From positions 808,001 through 872,000 of the forward strand of contig SMMW01000540.1 in the NCBI GenBank assembly GCA_004794655.1: a DNA stretch of 64,000 bases, read 5' to 3'. This stretch comes from Marisa cornuarietis. Taxonomy: Eukaryota > Mollusca > Gastropoda > Architaenioglossa > Ampullariidae. Below, in pieces: positions 35,001 to 47,000 of this stretch. The notes beneath the pieces were generated by a model that was not told the DNA's origin, made no database searches, and saw only the letters and a list, made by a program, of their open reading frames with translations. Position 1 is the first letter of the stretch, and every line of letters starts with the position of its first letter. The translations under genes and the position numbers were made by a program.

Positions 35001-35580
35001 CCGTGGATACCTTGTAGTAACAAGGATTGCACACTTTTTTTCAGGAGAAGTCTCAAACAGGGTAGCTTGGCAGTGGGTGGAGGCCTGAATGTAGAGATAT
35101 GTCAGCGGCTGAGTCAGTCCAGCTCTCCACCCAGAACTAACAGACCAGCATAGCCGCTCGTTAGTGGGGACCAGTCAAGGTGTCATGTATGCATGTATGT
35201 ATATATGTATGCAGGTGATGCACATCAAAATCTAGCAAGACACCCTATTTGAGCAAACGATGTTGTTACTCCTGTAACTTTGCAAAGAGTATTATGGGAG
35301 CGCACACAATGTTGATTGTCACACTGAGGGACAAAGGACAGCCGTGAATTCTTCAAGAACTGCGAAACAAGTGTCACTGCGCTTTCTACCACCTGACGAA
35401 ATCGCCAGTTCTAAGTAAGCTCGCTTGGTTTCCATAACAACGGAGACACTGGTGCTAGTGACGTCCGAGCGAGGCCCAGGCGGAAAACCATGGCACCGGG
35501 TGCTGTCGATGGCGGAAAATTAACCGGCGAGTCTCGCGGCGGGACTTTATCCCCAGAGGTTTGGTAGAACGTGACTTTTT
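32074..35580. other. Intergenic DNA, no gene recognised
   Basis: AT-rich, many stops in all frames, A and T homopolymers (33516-33533), a short GCACGCACGC tract near 33710. Nothing matches a known family by eye. Confidence 0.5.
33149..33325 (+). CDS. Short unassigned ORF (58 codons)
   Basis: An ATG-to-TAG frame in an otherwise gene-poor stretch; begins MESIRTKLRETIVLLLDV and is Lys/Asn-rich later with a basic C-terminus (IRRFQFKF). Not recognised; no splice context or domain supports it. Most likely chance or part of an old repeat. Confidence 0.12.
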   Translation: MESIRTKLRETIVLLLDVSNNNFVLEIFDNKNVEPQPQKMKIPSAKSSLQIRRFQFKF

Positions 35581-35581
35581 T

Positions 35582-35612
35582 GGGGGGTGGGGGGTGGGGG
35601 GTGGGGGAGGGT
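35582..35612 (+). other. G-quadruplex-forming motif
   Basis: Runs of six, six, six and five G separated by single T, then AGGG: four or more G tracts with one-base loops, the classic stable parallel quadruplex arrangement. No gene overlaps it. Confidence 0.85.
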
Positions 35613-35983
35613 TGGTGCAGTACCCAGCTACTGTAACCTCCGCCCTCCCTCGTTGTCGATGACCAAGACAAATCCCTCATGCAGCTCGCGAAGCATGGAA
35701 GGGCCGGTGTGAATTTTCGTTTGACAGACAGACTCAATGCTTTTTTTCAGCGCTCTGCAGATGCAGATGGGGAAAATGTAAGCGTCCTCTGAAGATATAA
35801 GTGATTGGCACAACATCTTCTCTTGCCAATGACCAGGTACAGTGATAATTATCCCTTCACCTCTTCCTCTTCCATATCAAGTAACTATGGCGTCTGCATC
35901 AGACACGATTATATCGAGCGACGAAAGTTATCAACCCCTAAATCAGTGCTTTCAATTTCTAAGTGCTGAATTGTCACTTCAGA

Positions 35984-35984
35984 T

Positions 35985-36070
<86 letters not shown>
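35984..36070 (+). repeat. (ATC)n microsatellite, about 28 units
   Basis: Uninterrupted ATC/TCA units followed by TAGTAGTAGTAG. It produces artificial polySer and polyMet frames that should not be read as genes. Confidence 0.95.
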
Positions 36071-37567
36071 TAGTAGTAGTAGTTTTGTACCGCGAAAGAC
36101 GAACGTAGCAGCAGTGCCATTGTTTGCATGGCCATAGTCCAAAGAATATCATGCCTGGACGGATAAGATACAGGAAAATAATGACTGGTTATCACCTGCT
36201 TGAAGCCTAGCGTGAGAGTTTAGGTGAGTAAATCTTGCCGAATTATATCATATTATCACATATCATCGTGGACGAGTATAAGTCCGTGATATAACCGTCT
36301 TTCACATACTCCCCTCCCCCTCCCCACACACCTTGCTCTCGCTTACCCTGCCTGCAGACACTGATATGAGTATATTGCTTAGTCCTCATTTGAAAGACAT
36401 GAGATCGCATACTGAATGCTCACTGCTTCATCTTGTGGCAGTGAGTGTAGCTCAAACTACGAATTTCAAAGTGCAGGAAATCATTTAACGTCTTAATGAA
36501 AGAGAAACTAGACGAAAGGAAAAAAAAAGAAAAGCAAAGAAGGATGCAAAAAAGAGATAAATGAAGAGAATAGTCAATAATTTTTTTTAATGGGCGGCCA
36601 CCCCTTACCCATTCAGTGCGCCTCTGACTGATTGTCGTCTGGGTGTTTTCACTAGAAACCGAATTAAGTCGTTTGGAAAAGAATGTACAGACTCTTGAAA
36701 AATTATTTCAAGAATACTATGTCGTGATTATAATGTTGAAATACTCAGATGCTGCCATTTCAATAATAATAATAATAATAATTGTCAGATGTGGGGTTGT
36801 AATGACTGCCAAGAATAGTAAACAGAATCATTTAATGGTTTTTCTCACGGAAACCGAGTGGGGAAATCGATTCAATTGGGGCATATTCCACATTTACTGA
36901 GGTAGAATTTTTTTCTACTGAGTGACATTGTCACTGTGGACGAGTTTAATTTGCTTCCTTTGGCTAACAGGGTAGTTGACTTATTAAATCACAGCTTAGG
37001 TTTTATTATCTTCGATCCTCGGGGTGTTTTGTGGCGAAACCACGCAGGTCCTTTATATAAAAGTCATCTTCCAGACCAAGTCATTAACAATCTAATAACA
37101 TAGGTGCCAATATATTATTATTGCTATTACATTATACTAATCTGTTGCTTTTTTAGAACAACTAAAGTTGCATCTAAATTACTTTTTTTAATTAAAGTTT
37201 TCCCGTGTAACTTCCAATGGTACAGGTCTAATGGTTTAAAACATTCATGGCTGGCTCCGTTCAAGATCGACTCGGAAGGTCCAGTGGAAAATTTATCACC
37301 CAGCAGTATCACAGAAGAAATGGATTCCTGATTCACCAGGGTAGGTACCAGCGAGGGAAGGGAAAGGCTAGACTGCGACCTTCTCTAGCCGTGCACTAGA
37401 CACGGTGAACCGCTGACTGTCCTACGGCTACTAGCTGCTAGGGCAGTAGGACTTTACCCCTCTTTTTTTCCATTTAAATCGCATCGATACACAAGCAGTG
37501 ACTTCTTGGCCTTTTCGACAAGCTCGGGAGCCAACGAGCCGTGGGGAGCCCAGACTTTATCTGCCAG

Positions 37568-37831
37568 GGGCCAGTTGCACAACACATTTCTAATTTTAAA
37601 CACTTTTAGGCCTTAACTCTATTTAGATAATTAGTTTAAAGTGCACACCACCATTTTAGAATTTTTAAAACTAAAACTGCTTTAAGTAAGATAAAGTTGT
37701 TTAAGTCAGACTTTCTGTCCTGTCAGTACAATTCTTTGTATGTTTTTCTGCAATGCATCAAAATGGCTAAGAAGAGATTTTGCTTCTTTAGAAGAGTTTT
37801 AAGGTTTAGAAACGTGTTGTGCAACTGGCCC
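37568..37831. mobile_element. 264-bp MITE with 18-bp terminal inverted repeats
   Basis: Left end GGGCCAGTTGCACAACAC and right end, reversed, GGGCCAGTTGCACAACAC are identical over 18 bp and remain similar inward (ATTTCTAA versus GTTTCTAA). The interior is AT-rich and non-coding. Flanks are AG on both sides, which could be a 2-bp target duplication but is too short to be decisive. Superfamily unassigned. Confidence 0.85.
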
Positions 37832-38735
37832 AGGTCTCTGCTCTGATTAGCAGTTTAAAAAAATATGTAGGACATAAGGGACCGCTTCTGACATCAACTA
37901 CAGTACCTGTGCCCTTCTGGCACCAGGTTAGCCTCGAGCATAAACCTCCTCCTTCTCTCGGGATTTCTCGCAACATCCATCACAGCGGGATTGTGCGAGT
38001 TAAGAGGAAAAATAATAATTGACCTACCCGGCCACATATTAATAAGAAACAAACTCAGAGCGGACTACCTTCTAGGTCTAATTTGGAAAAAAATTAATCG
38101 AAAAATTAGTGTCACAGCTTTATGGGGAACTAATTAGAAATTTTTAATGCAATTAAACGGGTACCTTAAAAAACCTAAACTCTTTTAGTGCATTAGTAAC
38201 ACCAGTACCGTTTGTTAAAATATCGAACTATGACACTTAACACTTTGTGGCAATTTGAAACTTCAGTTTTTACCAAATCTTGAATAGTTCTTACAGCATT
38301 AATAATAAATTAGATTGTCTGAAACAAATGCATGCTTAATGTCAGTGAACAGCTTTTGTATTTGATACATGACACATGAGCACTAATCGTTTAATCGGTG
38401 TTAAATGTCTCACCTGCTGTTTGTTGACAGACCGTTGATGCACATTTATCATTTCTTACCATTCTAAATAAAACTGGTATGCACGGAAACGCGGAGATGT
38501 CCCAAATTATTTTGCTAAAAACGCCACCTGACCTTTTGTATTTTGAAAGTATTGATGTTTAAAAAGATTTGTAGAAAATTATCCTGTTCAAATATACAAC
38601 TATTCAAGTAGATCACAGCTAGACAGTCACTTTGATAAGTTTGCTTCTCGTCTGCTATAAACCACATAGCTGCAATAATACTATCAGAGTTATGTGTACG
38701 TGAGCATGAGCAATACAGATATATCAGAATGACAC

Positions 38736-38935
38736 ACATGGGTAAAGGTCTTCCCCTAATCTTTCTCGGTTGTTGGTGAGGGAGGTGTTAGACACCACAA
38801 TTTTCTCGGGGGCCAGCATTTTGTGAGGGTGGTGCTAGTTTTCTTTCCCGTTCTGCTTTACCTTCTCCGACCTTCTGTGGAGTCAGCTACTCATTGCCAA
38901 CAGCTAGAGGGTCGTGGGAGCAATTCGCTTTCCCA
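38736..38935 (+). repeat. Dispersed repeat A
   Basis: Contains GGTAAAGGTCTTCCCCTAAT, GAGGGAGGTGTTAGACACC, TTTTCTCGGGGGCCAGC, GAGGGTGGTGCTAG, TTTACCTTCTCCGACCTTC and TGGAGTCAGCTACTCATTGCC, in the same order as the 18.5-kb copy. Confidence 0.8.
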
Positions 38936-39267
38936 CAAGGCAACCAAACCAACGAGACTCCGGACACCAGACAGGGCCGAGTACTTGTTGCACGTGCAGC
39001 TTAATGGGGTTCGTTTTGATGTTTCACAAGCGCTCTGTTCACTTTCCCATGAGATACAGAAAGCAGCTGAAATAAATAAAATATAAATTCATTTAAGCTT
39101 TCCTATTGTGCACATATATATTATTTTCTTAAATTAGAAAAATTCTCTTTTTGCCCTCATTGCACTAACCTTGAACTTTTAAAACAACAATCACACGCAA
39201 TAGTGTAATTCAGAATCTCTTCCAATATGTCTGAGAAATACGTCAGAAATGTCTGAGTAATAAAGCA

Positions 39268-39337
39268 TTAGTCAAAATTATGTTAATAATTAAATGGAGA
39301 AATAATAATCCATTAGTATTAACATAATTTAGACTAA
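39268..39337. repeat. AT-rich hairpin (imperfect inverted repeat)
   Basis: TTAGTCAAAATTATGTTAAT on the left matches the reverse complement of ATTAACATAATTTAGACTAA on the right with one mismatch and is followed by ATTAAATGG/CCATTAGT; the loop is about 12 bp. Confidence 0.8.
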
Positions 39338-39806
39338 CCCTGTATTTTGAGAAAATCATCAGAACAGGGAGAAACCATAACAATGTTTCTCTCCCGACTC
39401 CCACGTCTTCACTTAAAAAAAAATTTCATTTAGCCAATTGCTCAGGGAAACTCAGAATTTAAAAAAAAATGTTTGGAATGTTTAGAGGTGTGCGGTACTG
39501 ACCATGTTTAGGTGCGATTTCTGTTGTTTTGAGCAGAGTTCAGCGATAGCAAGTCCACTCCATCAGGACTTGAGTTGTGGAGGTGAACTTCCGCTGTGTC
39601 CTTGAACTCAACCACGTGCCTAACAGATCCCCGGGTCGCCATACAGCAGACAGTTTTCCCCGCAGGGACTGTATTTCAGGACGAAGTGAATCTATTTTCC
39701 TTGCAGTATATAGAATTATTTACAGTAATCATTACAGAAGAAACCGTACTTTCGACAAAATAATAGTATTACGATTTTTTATACACGTTGTAACCATGTC
39801 ACTGAA

Positions 39807-39841
<35 letters not shown>

Positions 39842-40149
39842 GTGCACGATAAACCGTCTACACATGGGAGTTATCTATCGTCACGACATTTACATATTGA
39901 CAACTGGTACACCTCCTTCAATTAATTAAGCCAATACCGTTATTTAAACAAATACAGGTAGAGGTATAATACGTTTAAGACTTTGGGGTATTTAACGTGG
40001 GAAGCATGAAGAACAATAATTCCTGAGCTGACTGCCATACAGACCGCTCTTCAGACAAGACAGCAAAAAAAAAAAAAAAAAGACACAACGCAGCATCTTG
40101 TAAGAGACTCGCTGTGAGCACTCCTGTCAATTAGAATATTGGAAACATC

Positions 40150-40296
40150 CCAATCATCTAACAGAAGAGGGATAGTATATGAGACACTGTCTCTCATAAA
40201 CAAGATTAAGAAAATGGGGACATTACGTTTCTTTGGGTTTCCTCACATTAGAGTACAAGGAAATGAAAAGGCGGATAAACTAGCAAGGCTGCAGTG
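40150..40296 (+). mobile_element. LINE RNase H fragment
   Basis: The frame LINKIKKMGTLRFFGFPHIR then VQGNEKADKLARLQ (stop at 40294-40296) matches the last RNase H motif of I/Jockey-type LINEs (W.P.H.G..GNE.AD.LA). It represents a different LINE clade from the CR1/L2-like copies. Fragment only. Confidence 0.7.
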
Positions 40297-40854
40297 AAAC
40301 AGATTATCAATCCTCAAGTCACCAACTCAACACTTCTATTTCACCAGCAGAGAGAAGAAGCCGGCAATAACAATTATGTGAAAATAGAAAGACAAAAATA
40401 ATGATAAAGGAACTAGGAAATTAATAAATGACTCAGGTAGTTGCTTTTCTACAAATAAAATAGATCACATCAATCAAAAATTGCTAGAATGAGACTTAAT
40501 TGATAAAACTGTGTATATATTAAGATCGTCTTACATCTACCTGTGGAGAAAGACTTAGTGTCTCGCGTGTACTGTTAGAGGTTAATACAAAACAAAGCAA
40601 AGGAAAAAAAAACTCAGAAACATCTCGGCAAAATATAAAATGACATTAACCATAAAAAGCTGCGTCAACCAACCAAAAGAATTTTGCATAATGTACTTAG
40701 TAGTAACTATGGCGGCAAGCCATCCAAATTCTAGATTTATATAAATTAAACAGGTAAAGAGGCAGAGCGCATCCCAGACAACATTTTCCCTTTCCACGTT
40801 TCTCTGTGATTTTTTTTATCTGTCTTACCTTTGGTTTGTCAGTACAAGGTCCTA

Positions 40855-41345
40855 AGTAAATAATAATAATGCAAGATTTGTATAGCGCATATTCACACTC
40901 GTAACGAGCATGCTCTTAAGACAAGAATAGATAACATATGAAGGACGGAAGAACAAAAACAATATACGAACGACGGAAGGATAAGATGACCAGTAAAAGA
41001 CCAATAGATAAATCGCTAAGAGGAACCAAGTAACGAGAATATCGTGATTCTGCAGAAGAAGACAAGTTGGGAAGTGGCAATAAGCAGAGAAAGGAGTAGA
41101 CGAGGGGTGAAAAAGGTTTAGCATTGTCCGGACTTTCAGGAGTAAAGCTAAAAGAAGAGGTGGGTTTTCAGTGAACATTTAAAGGATTTCATGGTGGTGG
41201 GTAGGTGGGTAGGTGGCGGTTATGGAAAAGGGAGAGAGTTCCATTGTTTTTTCTGCACATTACCTAAAAATCCTGTGACCATATGTTGTTGTTCTGGTGA
41301 CAGAAACATTTAGGAGACGATTGTCATATGAAGGGCGCAATTTTC
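40855..41345 (-). mobile_element. CR1/L2-like LINE 3' fragment
   Basis: Reverse strand contains SVTRTTTYGHRIF, a shifted KKQWNSLPF and a segment ending FKCSLKTHLF, then a UTR with GAGCATGCTC, ATGCGCTATACAAATCTTG and an ATT microsatellite. The protein blocks and UTR match the element at 25950-26425, so both belong to one family. Confidence 0.8.
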
Positions 41346-41718
41346 ATCGTCGAGAGTTTTTTTTAAATATTTTTTTACTGACATTATACACTGTAGATTC
41401 AAGCTCGCGGGACAAGAACTCCCGATACCTATACTGGCCTTTAAATACATAATCAATTTACCAGAGAAAGTTAATTATTCAGCACGTCTTACTAATCATA
41501 CTTTAGTTCGTAGACTAAAATCGTGAATTAGCTAATGATTATCCATTTTACATATTGTCTTCCAAGTTTTCGTTTGATTGTAGGATTCATGTTGTTTATG
41601 ATGGCGGTTTTTTAAAGCATTTAGTTCTATTGAAACCGGGGAGCTAAGAAATAGATTTTTTTTAAAAATAATACACAATCCCCTTGTATATGAGGAATTA
41701 ATACTTCGATATCGCCAT

Positions 41719-42912
41719 CTAGAGAGACTGAGTAACTGAACTTTTCTCTAAATCTTTTTTGCCCTTGCCATGTTTCTGGGACCAGAAGCAGGAGAAACAG
41801 CACGAGTTTCTCATTACCGACCGAAATTTCGAAGACCGTTGATAATAAACGAAGAAGTTGACGCTGCTGTTGACAGCGCTGAAGACTGTCCCCAAAATGT
41901 GGGCGGCGATGCAGATGTTGGCGTTGCGGCCGTTGGGAGAAAAGTCTGGGACCACCAGCCTCGTGAAGGTGACTGCCATGAGGGGCACCGTGAACACGAC
42001 GTGAACGCAGGACAGCAGCACGAGCATCTTGGTCAGCGCCACCTGCTGGACCTTCCTCCTGTCGGCCGCTTTACCGGCTGAGCTGTCGTGACTCCCTTGG
42101 CAGTTCTGCTCGCGCCACTGCATGGCTGTCCTAAGCTTGTCTACCGTGATGGCCGTGGTGATTACCATGACGACGAAGGTGATGAGAGGAACGATGAATG
42201 GCAAGAGGATGACGAGAAGGAAGTTGACGAGGACCTGATGCCGCGAGAACAGCTCGGAGGTCACGATGTTCCAGCGGACGCCGTCGCCGGTGTTCTCGCC
42301 CGCGACACGCACGACGATATAAGCGAGGGGCTGGATGACGTAGGCGACTTGCGTAACAACGACTATGACGACTAACATCGCCGCCATCGTTCGCGTCTTC
42401 ATCAAGGAATCGGCGCGCAACGGCAGGGCCACGCACAAGCACCTCTCACCTGCCACCACCATGCTGATGCACCCGGACGCCGTCTTCAAGCCCCACCCCA
42501 CCCCCAAGCAGAAGACCAGACTGTAGGCGTTGTATTCAGACCCGATGGCGTCGTCGACGAAGGTAACGAAGGAGCTAGCAGCCTGCGCCATGAGCGCGGT
42601 CAGATACGCCGTGTCCACCACCGCCAAAACGAAAAGGCAGAGGTTCATGCGGTCCTTGAGCCCTTGTTTCCAGAAGACCACGCCGCTGACTACGTTGGTG
42701 GGGAAGCCGACGAGGAAGAGGGTTGGGTAGACGACAGTGTTGGTGACAGTGGCGATGACCAAGTAAGTCTGGAAGCTGATGACGTTGTGCGGGTTGTTCC
42801 ACGGCTGGAAAGCGTTGTCGTCAACGGCAGACGTTGTGGACAGACCCTCGTCGGTGTCAAAGTAAGCGTTCGTCAGAGACTGGCCTCCATCACCGGAAGC
42901 CAAGCGCGGCAT
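41719..42912 (-). CDS. Intronless rhodopsin-class GPCR (orphan; peptide or chemosensory type)
   Basis: A single 397-aa open frame with seven hydrophobic segments at about 48-80, 90-112, 130-160, 175-200, 228-256, 293-316 and 331-357. Class A landmarks: GFPTN in TM1 (N73), LAVVD in TM2 (D100), ERC at 156-158 in place of DRY, P310 in TM6, and NSSVNFFVYY (348-357) as the NPxxY variant, followed by SSKFR and a Cys-rich tail (CCFSC) that could be palmitoylated. The extracellular N-terminus is about 45 residues with no N-glycosylation sequon. NF in place of NP in TM7 is frequent in invertebrate FMRFamide-type receptors and in molluscan chemosensory receptor families; single-exon structure fits the latter. 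The ligand is unknown. The region is GC-rich relative to its flanks, so long open frames in other phases here are shadows. Start: first ATG, just after an upstream GTGGCGCT. Confidence 0.9.
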   Translation of the reverse strand: MPRLASGDGGQSLTNAYFDTDEGLSTTSAVDDNAFQPWNNPHNVISFQTYLVIATVTNTVVYPTLFLVGFPTNVVSGVVFWKQGLKDRMNLCLFVLAVVDTAYLTALMAQAASSFVTFVDDAIGSEYNAYSLVFCLGVGWGLKTASGCISMVVAGERCLCVALPLRADSLMKTRTMAAMLVVIVVVTQVAYVIQPLAYIVVRVAGENTGDGVRWNIVTSELFSRHQVLVNFLLVILLPFIVPLITFVVMVITTAITVDKLRTAMQWREQNCQGSHDSSAGKAADRRKVQQVALTKMLVLLSCVHVVFTVPLMAVTFTRLVVPDFSPNGRNANICIAAHILGTVFSAVNSSVNFFVYYQRSSKFRSVMRNSCCFSCFWSQKHGKGKKDLEKSSVTQSL

Positions 42913-43996
42913 AGCGCCACCTGTTGACGTGATCCCAGCATGAGTGTATGAGGGACACTCGAACTTACTTAAGTGCTTCTAAACTTCTGCTACAAGCTGA
43001 CGAAGATGGTTTTGGGTAGACCTTTGTGGGTGCATGCTGGGAATCATGGGACCTCTAAACAAAAGAACGCGAAGTAATATTTGGATCCTGGACAGCACAG
43101 GCAGGATACATAGCAAGATGTTCACTTCCGGTCACTCTTAGAGGCTTCTTCACATTACTAATGTCGCTTTGTAGTTAAAATCGAAAATGGATTTTCACTC
43201 AAGAGCTGGCACGCGCATCTCCTTTGTGTGTGTGTGTGTGTGTGTGCACGGCCACAAAGCCACGTGGTTTGTTGGGCCTCTAAGAATGTATGTAAGGTAG
43301 GTGTAAGTAACTGTACCTGGCTGTTTCGGACACCTGAGAAAGAAGTCAAATATTGTTACTTACACCTTTGTGACAATGTTACATCTCCTTTGTGACTACC
43401 AGTAGATGACGCTCTGGTACATTGGCTCACTTCAGGGTGTATTTATATCTACCTGGTGTGTGCGGATATCTGAGATTTACTGGCTTTAAAAAGTTTGTTC
43501 TCTTTTTTTTCAAGTTATAATCACCGGCTAATTACATAGTTCAACAAAGATTGACAAATACTCCAGTTTAATAGATGTCTAGGGCCGGACCGGGATCAAA
43601 ATATCGAAATGACTTGAGTAAGTCGATAACAAGAAGGAAAAAGCTGGAGGGTTTTTTATGTATATTTCTTTGAGGAAAAAATCTTCGCTGTCGTGACCAT
43701 TGATTTTTTGAGAATTTCTTAAAAATGGAAAAAACATAGTTTGATTAGGTGAAGTGTGATGTCAGTTTTAGCCTCACGCTATTGATTCCAGTCAGAAGAA
43801 TATTTGCTGGAGCCTCGTTATTTGACATACGGGAAATAATGAGGAAGCTTTCCAATGATCCAGATTTATCTTTCGTATGATCCACCCTCTAAGCTTTCCC
43901 CCTACCCCTACCTATGTTTGCTCTCCTGATCGTCCGTCTAATTTAGACACAGAGATTGTAAAACATGGGAATTAGAAATTGGAAATTCATAATCAC

Positions 43997-44037
<41 letters not shown>

Positions 44038-47000
44038 CTTCCACCTGCTACACCTGTAACATTATGTAACAAGTTCTTCTCGCCGAGAGCCTCTTTGTTG
44101 TGAGGCTAATCACAAGTGGAAATCAAACTACACGTGTTCTCACACCCTCGCCCAATCCTGTCTGCAGCTCATTTATTTTGGTCGATTTTACTCTAACAAG
44201 CTATTTTTGGCAGAAAAAACGGCACAATTTGCCCAAATTGCTCGACATTTTATGATAAAAACAAGAACTCGAGTCGTATTTGCTAAGTAATTTTACTGTA
44301 CTTCATGGGTGGAAGTATTGACTGAGTAATTCGCACTTAGCTGCACTTCGCGCCAACATGCAGAGGGTGGGATGTGGACACAAGCTGGGGAGAGGACTGG
44401 AAGAGGTGGGAGGCTGGCAGAAGGAAAATGGTCCATGCATCATTAATTTATTGCGCGTGAAATTTCACCCGAGAGCTTGTTCACGCGAGGGCTGAAAGGA
44501 GTAGTGTAGCAGAGATGAACATTGAAGTCAGGCGTCTCTTGGAGAGCACGTGGTTCGTTTCCCAGTCGTTATAATGAACACATCTTAGAGATGTATTGGT
44601 AGGTGACAAAATAAGTCGTCGTCATGCACACACAGCTGTTGTTGCAAATGTTAGACGCTATGTGGCCCCAGACTACAAAGTCTTTTGTTGTTTTAAAGTA
44701 ATGACGGCAACCAGAGGTTCATCCAGAGGTGGTGCACAGTTTAGTCAGAAGTTAAACATGTCAAGCAGTTTCTTCCACTCACTTCATGCTGTCCGTTGTC
44801 AAATATCAAGCAGTTTCTGTGATTCTCGAAATCGGAGGCAGCTCTCTCGTCACTAGAACTGTTGTGCTAGTTGACCTTTGACATCATTCTTAGTGCAAAT
44901 GAGTTGAACCTACATGGTCCGACGATGTGTGTGATTAATGGAGTTCAGAAACACGATGCTAACGAAGAAATGAAAGACAAATAATTTGACTACTTGAAAG
45001 TTTTATTCTCCAGAGGGCTTTGCATGAGCGCTATCATGGCGGTAGGACCCATTGTCCTCGCCACCATCAGAAAATCTTGTAACTGGTCTGACCGACATTC
45101 GTATATGGACCTGTCTTTTCTTCGTTGTTGTGTTTTTGACAGCAGTGAATTTTGGAAGGGAGCTGGAGGTAGCTGGGCCAAGAAAACTCGTTTACCCTCC
45201 TCAGCCTCGTTACATCTAGATGCTTCATATCCGGGTAGTTAGATCACCGCCTGGTGGCCAAGATCAAGAGATCGCCGCTCTCATAACTCGCCTGCCTTGC
45301 TACACACCGGGAAGAAGTCTGGCGTCTGATTAGTTGGGCTGCTAATGAACACAACGCAGGCCTGGGTCAGACAGCAGTGGCTGTGAGCGAGCTGATACCA
45401 GCCAGCGGGTGGCCACCCAACCTGCGAACAGCGACAGTCAATAACTGGCATCAGTGAACCTGGTACAGGAAGGTTCTTTTCGGCATGACAGAAAGTCGAA
45501 GGCGAGTGTTTTTAGTGTTTGCATGTGATGAGATGTTTTTGTACATCCAGAAATGTACTGCTCTACATTGATATGTACATCGTGACACTGAAATAATAAT
45601 AATAATAATAATTAATGATGTTTATTTGTATAGCGCTGTACCACAATGTCACATTCCCGCTTTAAGCGCTAATCAAGTCAAGGAAATAATATATTGTTTT
45701 TCTCCCAGACTTATATTAGGCAGAAATCACGTGACACACCTCATGACATGGACGTTTAACGCATTACACTGACAGGTTTTCAATGATTCTAACTTCCTTG
45801 AGCACAGCGACGAGAGCAAATGAATTGTGCCATGTGCATGGTCATAGCTACGGTAGACCACCCCGCCTTGTGGCTTCACGAAGTTAAAGGGGTTAATTAC
45901 TAACCGAAAGCAAGTCGTGCAGCTGGTAACGATGAAGGGGAAGGACGACAACCGGAGAAACGCGCGCGTACAGGTGGTCAAGGAATGGTGGGTGGGGAGG
46001 AAAACAATATTTTTGAGTGAAGAGTCCCGAAGAGTTAAGATCTTTTCTCGTTCTGCTGGGAGACCAGAATCCTCAGCTCCAGAACACCGGCTGCAATTCC
46101 TCCCTGGACATCGCCTTGCTTGTCTTCTCGGTCCCACCTTACAGAGTGAGACCATCTTCCTTTCCGTCTTTGCTAGACCTTCCTCTCGCACACTGCCTCG
46201 ACGACCACCGTGTTACGGAGCCATATGGAGTTTGTTTTGCTTTGTCCCAGAATCATATGGCTGCCGGGGTTTTGGATGTCCTCAGCCTTTCTGGCAGTAC
46301 TTGATGTTAGGAAGGAACATGTGTCTTTTGTCGACAGTATGCGGCGTCCGCGTTGTTGTACTTGCCTCGTGACTCAGGACTGTGTCTAAAAACCACGTGG
46401 TGTGTCCGTATGATACAACCGCTCTCAAATTTATGGGCACTTTTAAGAATGGAAACTAAGGAGTTACCAATGCTCGTGCACATATCTGATGACGCTCCTT
46501 ACATGTAATACTAAAACATCGCCGTGTACTCAATGCTAGGGCGATGGTATATAACACGCGCGCGCCGACACTCGCACCACCAGCTCAGAGCCAAAAAGGG
46601 AACGGCAACATCAAAGCCAAAACGTCCCGCATGAAGAATATATTGTTTTCCGAAGATAGCTTCTGCCTATAGGACTTCCTGCACACTAACCCTGATAAGC
46701 CCTTTTCTGATGGACGTGGGTCTATTATGTTGACAAGTTGACCAGTTTGTCTTGACTTTTATCGTGCACACAGAAGACCGATATTGTTCTCGCCAACACT
46801 CACACACACACACTGTGCACGCAAGTGCAAGTGGGAGGGGTGTGGATAAGTGAGCTGAGAGTTTTCATCTCCGGCCCTCATTGGCGCAATTCCTTGTGTA
46901 TCTTTACTTGGCTGAATTAACATTTTATGCTCGACAAGAGCAGCGCTAAAGAAAAGTAAAGGCCCAACGTAATCTCTTCTTGATCTTTGCCCACCCGCCA

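Noticed and set aside
35842..36142. PolySer and polyMet open frames
   Set aside because: They are readings of the ATC microsatellite.
42088..42927. Open frames opposite and out of phase with the GPCR
   Set aside because: Asp/Glu-rich or Arg-rich shadows of a GC-rich coding exon.
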